Of a stretch of DNA of 64,000 nucleotides, positions 1 through 10,549 are shown piece after piece. The translations under genes and the position numbers were made by a program. Below the pieces are notes generated by a model. It worked only from the letters and a program-made list of their open reading frames with translations. It did no database searches and had not been told where the DNA came from. Numbering within the stretch: the stretch's first letter is position 1; every line of letters begins with the position of its first letter. The DNA comes from Lophium mytilinum (taxonomy: Eukaryota; Ascomycota; Dothideomycetes; Mytilinidiales; Mytilinidiaceae), in contig MU004187.1 of the NCBI GenBank assembly GCA_010093605.1, positions 873,383 through 937,382 of the forward strand. The letters run 5' to 3'.

Positions 1-597
1 ACGCGTTCGTGCCAGAGCAGGACATCGCAATCTGTAACCCCGAATCAGTCAGCATTCCCACAGTTTTTCAACCCCTTACCCCCTAACCCACCCCTTGTCC
101 CGACCCCCAACCCCAAGAAACGCATCACTCACCATCCCCCCCACCCTCGCCCCGGGCGCCGGATCCACCGGAAAAAACAACCCCCTCCCCTCCCCCTGCT
201 CCCTTGCTTTCAGAAACTCATTCAACTCCACCCACCCCACCCCCGGCTGCACCACGACATCCATATCCGCCGCATGCACCTCGATCACGCGGTCCATGCG
301 CGAAAAATCCACACACACGCCGCGCTGGCAGGCCGCGAGCGCGCCGACGAGGGAAGTCCCGCCCGCGAAGCCGGTCACGGGGACGGCGTGGGCGTCGCAG
401 ATGCGCAGGATGGCGCTGACGTCGGCGGTGGAGCGGGGGTAGAGGATGGCCCAGGGGGTCGCGGAGGGGGGCGCGGGGGACCAGGGGGTGTGGGAGTGGG
501 CGCGGAGGGTGGAGGGGGAGGTGGAGATGCCGGAGGGGGGGAGGAGGGAGTGGAAGGCTTGGAGGGCGAGGGGGTGGGGGGAGGGGGTTGTGGACAT
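1..597 (-). CDS. DLD1: D-lactate dehydrogenase (cytochrome), FAD-linked, 5' part only
   Basis: FAD-binding oxidoreductase of the D-lactate / D-2-hydroxyglutarate dehydrogenase group, expected in mitochondria and oxidising D-lactate to pyruvate with electrons passed to cytochrome c. Exon 1 runs 597-133 from an ATG; its protein shows the FAD_binding_4 signatures YPRSTADVSAILRIC, FAGGTSLVGAL, VQPGVGWVELNEFL and GLFFPVDPAPGARVGGM. A GTGAGT donor at 132-131 and an AG acceptor at 33-32 remove a 101-bp intron, and exon 2 (31-1) continues with IAMSCSGTNA, the standard next block of the family. Unspliced reading gives a nonsense tail. About 165 of the usual 500-560 residues lie in the window; the rest is beyond the left edge. 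No clear mitochondrial presequence is visible in the first 40 residues. The close paralogue D-2-hydroxyglutarate dehydrogenase is the alternative; family certain, exact substrate not. Confidence 0.9.
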
Positions 598-1061
598 GGT
601 TGGGGAGGGTGTTAAGGGTGTTAGGGGTGGGGATTCAGGAACGAGGGAGGTTAGAGGTTGGTGTCTTGACGGTTTGTGGTGGGTGTATATGTATTAGTAT
701 TTGGAGGTACAAGGAGCTGCGTTTGGTATGGCGAGTGTGGTGTGGGGTAATATGCAGTGTGAGCTAGACGTGTGCTGTGATCGGCGGTCAGCATATTGTT
801 GTAAGGTCTAATGCAGCTAGCTATCTAGCCAATGGCAAACCTGGTAGAGAAGGCTGATGAGGTCGACTTGATATCGTTTGAATTCCTTCAACACCGTTTC
901 AACAATTCGGAGTGTAGTGTGAATGAATATATCAGCAGATCCGAGCCATGGCATCGGAAAGCTACAAATTACAGGAATTTGCTGTTCAAGAAGAGATAGA
1001 TGAAACTCAAGCTCACGTATTGCCTCTACGCTTTCGTCTATCGTCTACTTACGCCCCACCT
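598..1061. other. Intergenic: promoter side of DLD1-like, 3' side of transporter
   Basis: This 464-bp gap lies upstream of the D-lactate dehydrogenase ATG and downstream of the transporter stop. The part next to the ATG is purine-rich on the plus strand (pyrimidine-rich on the coding strand), as is common in fungal leaders. No further gene is seen. Confidence 0.5.
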
Positions 1062-2801
1062 CTATCCCTCACTCCACCTCACGAGCGTAATAGAAGTCGT
1101 ATATACCATCGCACCCAGCCCGACCACCATCAAAAGCAGATCCCCACCCTTCTCAATCCTCGTCTCCGCCACACCCTTGTAATGCAAGAACGCCGGATAG
1201 ATATAAACCAGCGGCACACATGCAAACGACCCGATCAATGCCACGAACTTGTCCAGATCGTTCGCACCAGCCCCGGCAATGACACCGCAGAGCAACACGA
1301 TAAGAGTCCGTAGCGCGTTCTTCTTCCACTTTGTCCAGCTATCGCGCTTGCCAGAGAGCCGACCGAAGAGCTTCCCCTCGATGATGCGCAACGCCGGGAA
1401 GAGTTGCACCGGCGTACCGACGAGGACGGCGAGAGCGTAGAGGAATTGGACCGCGTTGACGAGTTTGCTGGATTGCGGGAAGTTGGAGATGATTTCGGTG
1501 GAGGTGCGCTCGCCGAAGGTGCCGTAGCAGAGGAAGCCGACTGAGGTAAAGATTACGGTTATGATGGCCATGACGAGATAGAGTAGGCGGTCGAATTTCT
1601 CCGGCTGTCTCATGGAAGACTGGATGGGGAGGATGAGGCCGATGCCTTCGAAGGTGAAGATCGCAGAGCCGACGGTGAGAGTGAAGTCTCGGGGGTTGAA
1701 GAGCTCGATGGTGCTGTTGAGCCCGCCTTCTGAGGCGATGGAGGAGATGTCGTACCAGTAGATGTAGGTCAAACCGATTAGAATGAAAACATCTGCCAGT
1801 AGAGCCGCCGGTCCCAGTTTTGAGATGTTCCGGATAAGCGATAACGGGATCAAAGTAACCAGTTGGAGTGCTATCAAAGCCGTGGTTGAAAGTGGAGTGG
1901 TGTCTTTTGGAGTGACAGCGTTTAGGAAGGAAAAGAGGTTCTCGGCCACAAAGATGATACCAGCGCAGACGAAACCAATTTGAGAGATGGCAATAGAAAC
2001 GAGGACAAGCTTCCTGAACTTCTTTCCCGCAATTGCTTCGCCGATATCTCCATATCCACCTCCGTAGCGTTTGCGACACTGAAGGAGGAGGTGGAAGCAG
2101 AGGCAAGACAGCAACGATACCGTCAACAGGACAATAGATGAGAACAGAATGCCACCGTTCTTGAAGGCTTTTGGCAGGAACATGATACCAGTTCCAACGA
2201 AAGCTTTCAGCAGCGTGAAGAAAGACTTGACAATCGAAGCATCTCCCTTCGGCTTGACCCGCGAGCTCTTGCGGTGTCCAAGAAGCGGGCGTCTCTCATC
2301 AGGCCGGCCCCCAGCTTCCTCCTCATCAGTTTCAAGCGCAGATTCATCTTCAGACTCCGCAAGATCTTCTCCAGCGAAACTTCCGTAAAGATCCAGAAAC
2401 TCGACAAAGTTACTCGTCACAGGCATAGTGACGCTGTTGAACCGACTGTGCTGCCGCTGCAGAAACTGCCGCCTGAATCCGCCAGGAGCTCGCTGTTCCT
2501 CGACCGGAGCTTGAACCGGGTTCGACTCATCAGTTCTCGGCGCAAACGCAAATGTTGCAGCGCGCTGGTGCAATCGAGCTCTTTTCGATCTGGCCTCAAT
2601 CCTATACAGATCCCGATGGACATCTCCGCCCTGCAGTCTCAAAGAGGATTCTTGAGCAGATTGGGTCTTAGCATCGGCCTCACTTCCGGGAGAAGCTGGG
2701 GCACCGTCGAATTCGCCATGGTAAGCTGGATCGAGATGTCTGGCGAGGATTTCGGCATCCCTCGCCTCTTGTTCCGCGTCCCGGGTTGGAGTGTCGGCCA
2801 T
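1062..2801 (-). CDS. AVT3: Vacuolar amino-acid transporter, Avt3/Avt4 type
   Basis: Member of the amino acid/auxin permease family (Aa_trans), expected in the vacuolar membrane and exporting neutral amino acids to the cytosol. The 579-residue product is intronless. It has a long hydrophilic, acidic N-terminal region (about 190 residues, with a DERRPLL dileucine-like stretch that could act in vacuolar sorting), then the family's first membrane block SFFTLLKAFVGTGIMFLPKA and about ten further hydrophobic segments, including FTFEGIGLILPIQSSM, a hallmark of this family. I chose the ATG at 2801 because the longer open frame to 2840 begins with TTG. It is divergent from the short-chain dehydrogenase, 967 bp away. 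Avt3 and Avt4 cannot be separated from sequence alone. Confidence 0.92.
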   Translation of the reverse strand: MADTPTRDAEQEARDAEILARHLDPAYHGEFDGAPASPGSEADAKTQSAQESSLRLQGGDVHRDLYRIEARSKRARLHQRAATFAFAPRTDESNPVQAPVEEQRAPGGFRRQFLQRQHSRFNSVTMPVTSNFVEFLDLYGSFAGEDLAESEDESALETDEEEAGGRPDERRPLLGHRKSSRVKPKGDASIVKSFFTLLKAFVGTGIMFLPKAFKNGGILFSSIVLLTVSLLSCLCFHLLLQCRKRYGGGYGDIGEAIAGKKFRKLVLVSIAISQIGFVCAGIIFVAENLFSFLNAVTPKDTTPLSTTALIALQLVTLIPLSLIRNISKLGPAALLADVFILIGLTYIYWYDISSIASEGGLNSTIELFNPRDFTLTVGSAIFTFEGIGLILPIQSSMRQPEKFDRLLYLVMAIITVIFTSVGFLCYGTFGERTSTEIISNFPQSSKLVNAVQFLYALAVLVGTPVQLFPALRIIEGKLFGRLSGKRDSWTKWKKNALRTLIVLLCGVIAGAGANDLDKFVALIGSFACVPLVYIYPAFLHYKGVAETRIEKGGDLLLMVVGLGAMVYTTSITLVRWSEG

Positions 2802-3768
2802 AACGGGCTGTGGAGGTCGAGGGGTGTCTATTACGAGCAATTGTTATGAGAAGGAGTGTTCGAGGACTGTCCACGCTTCACCAGCATGCATAATGGAGCG
2901 GTGTTGTTGGAGAGTGAGCTTTCAACGATCTGCGGAAGGACGTTGAAAATCGTAATGCCAAGACATTGAAAACATGGGGTAACGTCACGTGGGTAATGAT
3001 GTCAGTTTCCAAAATTCTGTCTTTTAATTATGCGTTTCAATATTCACTTGAGTAGGCCTTATGATGCTAGTGATAGTTTCCATTCATCTGAATCTATGTT
3101 TGCTTCATTGAGGGCGTTACGAATCGGAAGACCTCGGTAGTTCACGAGGGGTGTTTGAACCTGTTGTGAACCCACGCATTAGAGCGATTCGTTGAGAGAC
3201 AAACAGACATCTACAATAAATGCACATCCATATTACTCTCTAGTACGCAGACTCGCTAAAAGTATCTAACTCCTCCATCCAAACCCCACAGCCCATTAAA
3301 CCACCCAACCCCACTATACCGCATCCGGCAATTCAATCGATTGGTCCAAAGCCCATCACCATACCGCCATTCCTCTGCCCCAGCATCATGAACCACCCAC
3401 AACCGTCACCAACTTCCCTATTTCTAAGCATCGCTCCCTAAAACACTCCTTTCATTGGTCGCGCATTACCGCATGCTCCCGTTTGAAAGCATTGGAAATA
3501 TAGCAACAGCGAAACGCGAAGGTATTAGAAATGCAAAGACGATTCAGATCACAGTAACAGGTGCTACGAAAGCCCCAACCGCGGAACATCATCAGACTAG
3601 CGAGGTTACACTGATAAGGCGAAAGTATAAGAAGAGGGATGGGAGTACAAAACGGTTGCTCGACCATCACACAGATCGACTTCAGCACCTCGAACCCCAC
3701 TCCTCTGTACCTGCATCTCTCAATCTGCCCCTCTATCCTCTTTCCACCAATCTTAACACACCGCAATA
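2802..3768. promoter_or_regulatory. Divergent promoter region with a CACGTG E-box
   Basis: Shared 967-bp upstream region of the amino-acid transporter (minus) and the short-chain dehydrogenase (plus). A CACGTG core (GTCACGTGGG, E-box at 2986-2991) lies 185 bp upstream of the transporter ATG and fits a bHLH site of the Cbf1/Pho4 class. The part near the dehydrogenase ATG is CT-rich (about 3660-3765), typical of fungal leaders. No gene is recognised; the opposed ~104-codon open frames here are uncharacteristic. Confidence 0.45.
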
Positions 3769-4968
3769 ATGGTCGACCAAACCCCCGACCCCGATACCAT
3801 GTCCCGCCCCTTCCAGCTGACGGCCAGCATGCAACGCAGCGTGTATCCAGCCATCGACCCCACGAATCCCGCCCTCAGCGCAGCGGGGAAGGTTGTCGTG
3901 ATTGTTGGTGCGGGCGGCGGGATTGGATATGTATGCTCCTGTCTTCTTCCCCTAGGCTTAGTTCTCGCAAACCACCCCTCTTCCCCTTCCCTAGCCATGC
4001 CCATTACAAGAGCCCTAAATAGTGTACTCGTGACTGACAGTACCACACCAGGCCACCGCCCAATCCTGGTCCACCGCCGGCGCAGCCGGCATCGTCCTCG
4101 TCGGCCGCACCGCCGCACGCCTCGAAGAGACAGCCGCGGAATTGAAGACGCCATCCCTCGTCGTCGCGGCTGATGTCTCCGACCCCGCCGGAGCTGGGTC
4201 CGTCTTCGAGAAAGCGGTTGCGAAGTTCGGGAAAGTAGATGCGTTGGTGTATGCAGCCGGCTACGCGGATTTCAACATGGTGACCGGGACGGTCGAGCCG
4301 GACGCATGGTGGGGGGAAGTTGTAAGTAGACCTCCTTTCCGCACTTATCCACGCAGTGAATTGATCAGAGCTATCATCGGTTGGCGTGAATGGATCAAAT
4401 TGTAGCCGTACTAACGCCCTCGTAGACTAACAATCTTCGCGGCCGCTTCAACATGATCCACCACTTCATCAAGGCCACCAACGGCGCCGGCACGATCGTG
4501 AACCTCGTCAGCTTTGGTGCCATGTTTGTAGTGCCGGGCATGTCAGCGTACTCGACTGCGACGCTGGCGGCTATCAAGTTGGGGGAGTATTTGGATGTTG
4601 GTAAGTCTGCCGCCGCGATAACCTCGCCTATCGTTGTTACTAGCCCCGCTGACGCGTTGATCAACACAGAACATCCCAACCTCCGCGTCTTCTCGGTCCA
4701 TCCCGGTATCGTCGCAGCTGAAGGAGGGCGCGGGGCTGTCGCGGACCACTTCACGCCGTTTGCGAAGGACAAGCCGGCGCTGACGGGGGGACTGACGCTG
4801 TATTTGCAGACGCCGGCGGCGGAGCATTTGAAAGGCGGGTTTGTGAGTGCGAATTGGGATGTTACGGAGATGGAGAAGCATAAGGAGGAGATTGTAGAGG
4901 GGAAGTTGTTGAGATTGGGGTTTATCAATGCGAAATTGGGGCCTGGTGGGGTTGAATGGGCCAAGTAA
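3769..4968 (+). CDS. Short-chain dehydrogenase/reductase with a non-canonical active site
   Basis: NAD(P)-dependent Rossmann-fold oxidoreductase of the SDR superfamily; substrate unknown. CDS join(3769..3930, 4052..4321, 4426..4600, 4670..4968), about 301 residues. Introns have GTATGC, GTAAGT and GTAAGT donors; intron 2 has a CTAAC branch site at 4411. Domains: cofactor loop VVIVGAGGGIGYATA, acidic block VVAADVSDP, YAAG in place of the usual NNAG, then NLVSFGAMFVVPGMSAYS. Spliced joins reproduce family motifs (GIGY/ATAQ and LDV/EHPNLRVFSVHPG). The catalytic Ser and Tyr are present, but the Lys of the YxxxK motif reads Thr (YSTAT). The enzyme may therefore be inactive or work atypically. The CDS ends EWAK. 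Family very likely; activity doubtful. Confidence 0.88.
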
Positions 4969-7480
4969 GGCATGGTTGGAAATAAGTCGTTGTTTTGAAG
5001 ATGCGAAGAAGAGGGAGGTTCGTAGCGCTTTTATGTAGACGATAGGAATTGAGAAGAGTACTTAGCTATAACAACGTTACCTCCTGAGGAGTATTTTAAA
5101 GTCTGCGCAGTTTATAATTTACTACTCATTGGGGAAATTAAGGATGGGGACGCTGAATTTGAAGGGTGTACAAGTCTCGAGGTCTACAATTCTCCAGTAT
5201 TCTCGTCTACGATGCTTACGTTGGAAAATGTGACCGCCTACCTGTACGAAGGTCTCTAACACCGACCCGAGTATTTAGGCTGTGTATGTCTGCTCGAGTC
5301 TCCAAGGTACCAAGAAGTCGTAGAACGTGGTATCTAGCCCGGATTGTGATATCGTCAACCAAGCGGGCGGACTCGAGCTACAGCAACCATCCCCGGCTAC
5401 GCATCCACGGCATCCTGCAGGAACGCCATCGCGGGACTAGCACACGGAGTCTAGCATTCTAGCGGAAATCGCGCAATGAGTGCCCGTATCGCTAAAATCT
5501 TGGTAGAGGGATCTGAAGCTTGTTTCGTTGTCGTCAACGGCGGCGCGGCGGAATTCGGCACTTCCCCACTTCTCAGAATAGACTTGGACCATGAATCAAA
5601 TCCTCGGTTTTGAAGAGACAGGCCACCTCACGCTTCCAATTCCTGCAGTAGTTGACGTATGCAATGTGCAAGGGGAGGGTTGGGAGAAGGAGCGGGGGCC
5701 CGGTATGCATAAGAATTGTCGTTGATGCCATGACGGATCAACAACGACGCGTGTTTCCGGTCGGCTTTCCAGAACGAATCTAAACCTACAGACGCCGCAG
5801 AAGTACACATCAACGTCATTACCGTCTCGACTGCGCGTCTGACATGTGCATCGAGGGCTCTAGGACAATGGAACACGACGATCCTGGTTGCGGTGGGTGC
5901 GATTGCGAGAGAGTGGTTCCTGGAGTGTTGCAGAAATGTGGAGATCGGGATGTGCACCGAAAAGCTTGTAGGGGCCAATTGGCTGCCTGTCAATAGTACA
6001 TATGTAGTCCTGTGGACCATCGCAGCTTGCTCCCACATTCCGATGCCGAAGGTTGGCCCGATATCGGTTCGGATGCTTGAGCGGACTGGTCGTGGAGTCG
6101 TTCCGTGGAGTGACTTCCATGACGCCAAAAGACAGACGGAGGGGACAGCCGGCGTAGAGGTTCGCGCAAGAAGCGGGCAGTATGGCATGCCCTGTGTGGC
6201 GCACAAAAACCAATAGCACGAGGTTCGGGCGGATAAAGCAACGCGCTAATGGGCTGCACGCTGCTGCAGGTGGGGGCAGGGAAGAAGCTCTGGACAGCTA
6301 GCGGAGAACCGCCGGCGCGCTGTACCGAGTCGAGGAGGTCGACGACGAAGGAGGCAGCCAGTGACAGCAGAGGGTGGCCAGTCGTCAGCTGGGATCCCCA
6401 CGGCCACGGACGTTGGCGATGCAGAAGAAGAGAACAAAACTGAGGGAGTTGGAAAGGAAGCGTGGAAAGGAGATGTGGCACAGATCACAGAGCCAGGGGG
6501 CCATGGGCTGCACGCAGTTCGGTTGGATGCCGGTGCCCGCAGGTCAGTGGGAGTTGCCACAGGAAAATCGTGAGTGGTGCGCGCCCGCTGCGGCCTCGAG
6601 CTGCAGCCTCCGGTCAGTGACTACACACGACTATCCAGAGTCTACTGCTGCGTGGTTTGTAACACGCAGCCCACGCTATTGCAGAGCACGAAGACCGCGT
6701 GCTCTCGGCGTGGCCAATTTTAGTGTGGAAAGAGGTGCTATGCCCGGGCGTCACCGTCGCTGACCCGAGCGTCAGTCGCCGCTGCCCTCCCGCGATATGG
6801 ACCTGTGGACCCTTGAAGCCGAGCGGGAGATAGATGAGACGGTGCGGCTAGAGGCATTCGCAGTGCTCTGAGGCCGCCGGCTTAGATGCTGAGCATATGG
6901 CTGCACAGTGACGGCCGGCATTGGATAAAAAAAAACAGACACTGACCAGGCATATCTATGTAGTCTCTCCTCGGAATGCAGACAATGACGAGACCTTCAG
7001 CACTATGCCTCCGCCTCGGTAGCGGCATCATCGGACCCTGGACGAGGTTTAGTTCACGGGCTCGCCCATCTGGCCTCCTGCTGGGCATCGTCGGCCCCCC
7101 TAGCCAGCAGCGCCCCCAGCACATCGGACCAGGGCTTTCTTCTGCATGCCCGGGGAGCTGTTGTGCTGCCCCGATAAGATGCCGTGGTGCGTTGCCAGGA
7201 CCCCCAGCCTCGTGCTCTGCCTGCTACAACTGCTCGACTGCAGCTGTCCTCGCACCCCCCAGGCTCCACTATTCACTCCTGAAAGTCCCTCCTGACGGCC
7301 CTTCTGACGGCCCTCTCGTGCTGTCCGGGCGTGCAATTCACTGCTGCTCTCGTCGCCCGTGTCTGGGAGGCGTCGCGTCCTAGCCAATAATCGCCCGCTG
7401 CTGTCACCCTGCATCCCCTAAACTTTTGCTGCTTGGACCCTCTCCGCTGGTTGGTTGGTTGGTTCATTCATATTGCGGTT
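4969..7480. other. GC-rich gene-free stretch
   Basis: About 2.5 kb without a recognisable gene. Overlapping open frames occur on both strands between 5.6 and 7.4 kb (for example a 192-codon minus frame ending near 5628), but they overlap one another, resemble no family I know, and are what GC-rich DNA gives by chance. An A-run lies at about 6927-6936 and a (GGTT)n tract near 7449-7464. CpA-containing codons are plentiful, so this stretch is not RIP-decayed, unlike the block that begins just to its right. Confidence 0.5.
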
Positions 7481-7533
7481 GTAAGGCGCCGAAGGCGCAT
7501 GCCGCGTGGACTTTCAGCCGGCGGGGGTGGGGT

Positions 7534-7580
7534 ATTTAGGCACGTGAGCGCCCAAATTTTGGGCGCTCTAATGCCTAAAT
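7534..7580. repeat. 47-bp near-perfect palindrome at the edge of the decayed block
   Basis: Nested inverted repeat. The inner arms are GAGCGCCCAAA and TTTGGGCGCTC around one T; outer arms ATTTAGGCA and TGCCTAAAT flank them, separated by unpaired CGT and TAA. It sits where GC-rich unmutated sequence turns into TA-rich RIP-type sequence. This fits a terminal structure of a mobile element, but no element end is proven. A smaller hairpin (GCGCC-GAA-GGCGC) lies just to the left near 7488-7500. Confidence 0.6.
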
Positions 7581-7599
7581 TCCTGCCCTTGCGCCGCTG

Positions 7600-9239
7600 C
7601 CCCGGGGTTCCAAGGCCCTGAGGAGTAAGTTCCACCTAAGTATATACATGAGAGCCCGTAGCCTAAGGGGGCCCGGGATAAGAGAGCCTAAAAAGAATGA
7701 AATCCGCCGCCTATCTGCCTGCTGGAGGCTATCGTCTTGCCTAGTGCATAGTCCTCTAGCCTATCCTCCCGTAGTTGCAAGTTTATAGCGATTCCTCTAC
7801 CGCTATGTTTTAGTAGGTAATGCCGCCTTTCTACCTGCACCGGCAGCTGTTTACAGCAAGTAGTTAGTTAGTTACGGCCTTACTGTAGTTAGTTAGTTAG
7901 TTAGTTAGTCTATTTATGGGCGCTGGGTCGCTATCTAGGGGAGAAATGCAGCGGTTAGAAGCCGCTGCTTAGACGCTGGGTCGCCTTAGGGTGGTGGTTA
8001 AAAGCCGCTGCTTCGGGCGCTGGGTCACCTTAGGGGGTTATTCCACCTAGGGGGTGAATTTAATAATGCATGCCGGCTTAGGGTTTAGCGCCTGGCTTTA
8101 TAGCCGGGTGTGACCTATTAGGTCCTTTAAGCTGGCGCATAAATGAGGGGATAATAACCTTTTAGCAGTTATAACCTTAGTAAGATTGCTTTTAGGCGTA
8201 GTAAAAAAAGGACCTTTATAGAGCGGGTGTCGCCCTCTAATACGTTATAATAGATATAGCTGTCTCTAAGTACCGCGTGGCGGTTTCCTGCCCCGGCAGG
8301 GCTTGTAAGGCCGTAGGGAAAACCGGGGGTTTTTACTGTGTGTGTAGCGTGGCGGCTTCAGCTGCTAAACTTTAACTAGTAGATTTAGCAGCTCCGGCTG
8401 CTAGGCCTTAACGGGGGCGCTTAGTTCTGCTGCGCGCCTCCTTAAATCTTTATAAATTAAACTGGAACTATTGCCCGGGTACTTATATGCCCGGGGCTTT
8501 CTCTAAATGTGGGCCTGTCTAAATAGAGGGTTGCTTGCAATAATGGGAAAATTCTTCTAAAGGGCTTTACGCCTTTAGCTAAAGGGGGGGGTTTTATTCT
8601 TCCGCCTCTATTAGTCTAAGATTTGGTCTCTAGTAAGAAAGAAAAGAAGTGCAACTACTAGTGCGCTTTACCGCCGCGTAGTGTAGCGGCGGTCCTTATA
8701 GGGGCTTCTTAGAATGCTAAGACTTCTTAAAGTAGGCTAAGTATTACATTTTAGGCCTTGCGCCTGGCGCTAAAGGGGGGCTGGTCCCTCTATTAGCTAA
8801 GCGTTATCTCGGCTAATGTATTAAATATCTGCTAACTATTTATATAGAAAAATAGAACCTAAATTAGCTAGTTCTATTATTGCGCCTGTAGGTAATAAAG
8901 AACTAGTAGAAGAGGTCTTGCTATATATTAGTGCCATGTCCTACTATATCGCCTGCTAATTGCTAGCAGGTTACGCTGTAATTAGGCGTATAAGAGTTTT
9001 ATTAATTATGTAATGGCTATAAGTCCCGGGTGGACTTAAGCCTAAGTTAAGCGGCTTATTTAGCGTTGGCTGGCGGTTAGTATAGTTATCTACTACTAAC
9101 AGGTATTATATTCTATATTAAAGGCAATGTATTAGCAGCCTATAGAGGGCGGCTAGAAGTATTAATATTTTTACTGCTTTAAGAGCACTAAGCAGCACCT
9201 AAAGTTATGTAACTTACACGGCGTTATTTTAGCCTATTA
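7600..9239. other. RIP-type decayed sequence, identity unknown
   Basis: TA-rich sequence dense in CTA/TAG trinucleotides and nearly free of CpA except as GCA. It holds TTAG tandem tracts (7861-7909), two similar 50-60-bp segments near 7920-8035 that share the phrase GCCGCTGCTT and an adjacent GGGTC, and GC-rich hairpin-prone segments near 8280-8420 and 8670-8700. No protein similarity is recognised. It may belong to the same inserted element as the relic that follows. Confidence 0.4.
7861..7909. repeat. TTAG microsatellite tracts
   Basis: Two runs of the tetranucleotide TTAG/TAGT (7861-7874 and 7886-7909) separated by 11 bp, inside the decayed block. They are not the telomeric TTAGGG unit. 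Confidence 0.8.
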
Positions 9240-10010
9240 ATTCCGAATTCCGCCGGGACTAGTGTCAGTCCTAGAGGAGAGCTCCGCTGCTCTCCTGCCT
9301 ATTAAGAAGACCGGCCGTTATATTTATGGTAAATTTGCTATGCGCTACTATGCGCTCTAGTACTATTACGCTAAGGTGCCCTACTACTCTAGCAAGTATA
9401 AGAATGAGAAGGCGGCGGCGGACGCCTTTCTGGCCGCAAATTAGGCCCTTTTTAACTTCCTGGGCGAGAAGTTGCGCCTTATAGACCCGTCTATGGCCGG
9501 GAAATTTTAAGGTGCGCTAAGGGAGCTGCCGGTTAGCGCGCGTGCGCTAAGTAGTCTCTAGATAGGCTGTGCAATTAATTAAGAATAGGATAATGTATTT
9601 ACTAGTGGGTCTACCTATTATAATAAGCATAATAAGCCTAAGGGGTTTAATACTATAGTGCCCTTTAGGTAGTATAAGGGGGTAGATTTACTGCTCTAGC
9701 CCCTAAAGGCCCGCGTGGAGATGCGCCGAGGTAATGCTATTTTCTTCCGCAGGTTATATATTGCGCATAATACTGTTACCGTTAAGTCTAGCGTGTAGAA
9801 TTTATTAGACTATTTCTTCTACCGTGTAATATATGGCTGGGTAAAGAAGAAACGTTTAGGCATGCTTTCTTTAGACGACGTGGGTGGTTACTAGCATTAT
9901 AGTTGGTCTAACAGGCGCCCTAAGGGCACCTAGGTTCCGCCGCGGAAGGTAGTAAAGCCTAGGCGTGGCGGGAAGGGAAAGGGGAAATCTTCCGGGTAGA
10001 TAGTTTGCTA
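9240..10010 (+). pseudogene. Decayed coding relic of unknown family
   Basis: A plus-strand reading frame still shows protein-like composition over about 250 codons: basic and aromatic stretches such as KKTGRYIYGKFAMRYYA, an alanine/lysine segment NEKAAADAFLAA, RLYIAHNTVTVKSSV, and a highly basic, glycine-rich tail (PPRKVVKPRRGGKGKGKSSG), after which the frame ends naturally. It is broken in many places, consistent with RIP. I do not recognise the family. It is not reverse transcriptase, integrase, transposase DDE or the LINE gag-like ORF that I can name. It may be the C-terminal part of a transposon-borne protein. It points away from the LINE that lies to its right on the other strand. Confidence 0.4.
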
Positions 10011-10549
10011 TTTCTTTAATGTAGGCCTCTCTAGCCGTCTTATCTTATGCTTCTATATATCGCCGTAACTATATATAAATATAACTGTGTGCTAATATAA
10101 CTATATGCTAAAGTAACTGCTAACTAACTAACTATTAACCGTGGGCGTGCCGGGCGTAACTAACCTACTACTTATAAGTGATTTTTACTAGGTTCTATAC
10201 TAACTTTCTCCTTATTCTAGGTTCTTCTCTCTCTCTTATTATCTAACTTAGGTGTAGTGGCTTCTTAGTCTTTTTAACCTATTTAGAACTAGGCAAGCCC
10301 TTATAAGTATATTAGATTATTAATAACTTTCCCCTAATTAGCCCTCTCTAGTAGTAGCGCCCTGCCCCTAGTTAGGGATCCCCGGCTTACAGCGTCTCGC
10401 GTTTCTATTAATTCCGCTGCCTCCGCCTATTCTCTAGACTATCTAGTTATAGGCCCCCTATAGAGTGTCCTTTTAGGCCCTCCTTATAGCGTCTACCCTT
10501 TAAGAATGTCGGGTTATAGGTAGAGTATAGCTTTCTTAGCGTCCACGTT

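Noticed and set aside
5628-6206. 192-codon minus-strand open frame and its overlapping partners at 5.6-6.6 kb
   Set aside because: Several frames on both strands are open together, none has a recognisable motif or splice structure, and GC-rich DNA yields such frames by chance.
7861-7909. Telomeric repeat
   Set aside because: The unit is TTAG, not TTAGGG, and it is a short internal tract.
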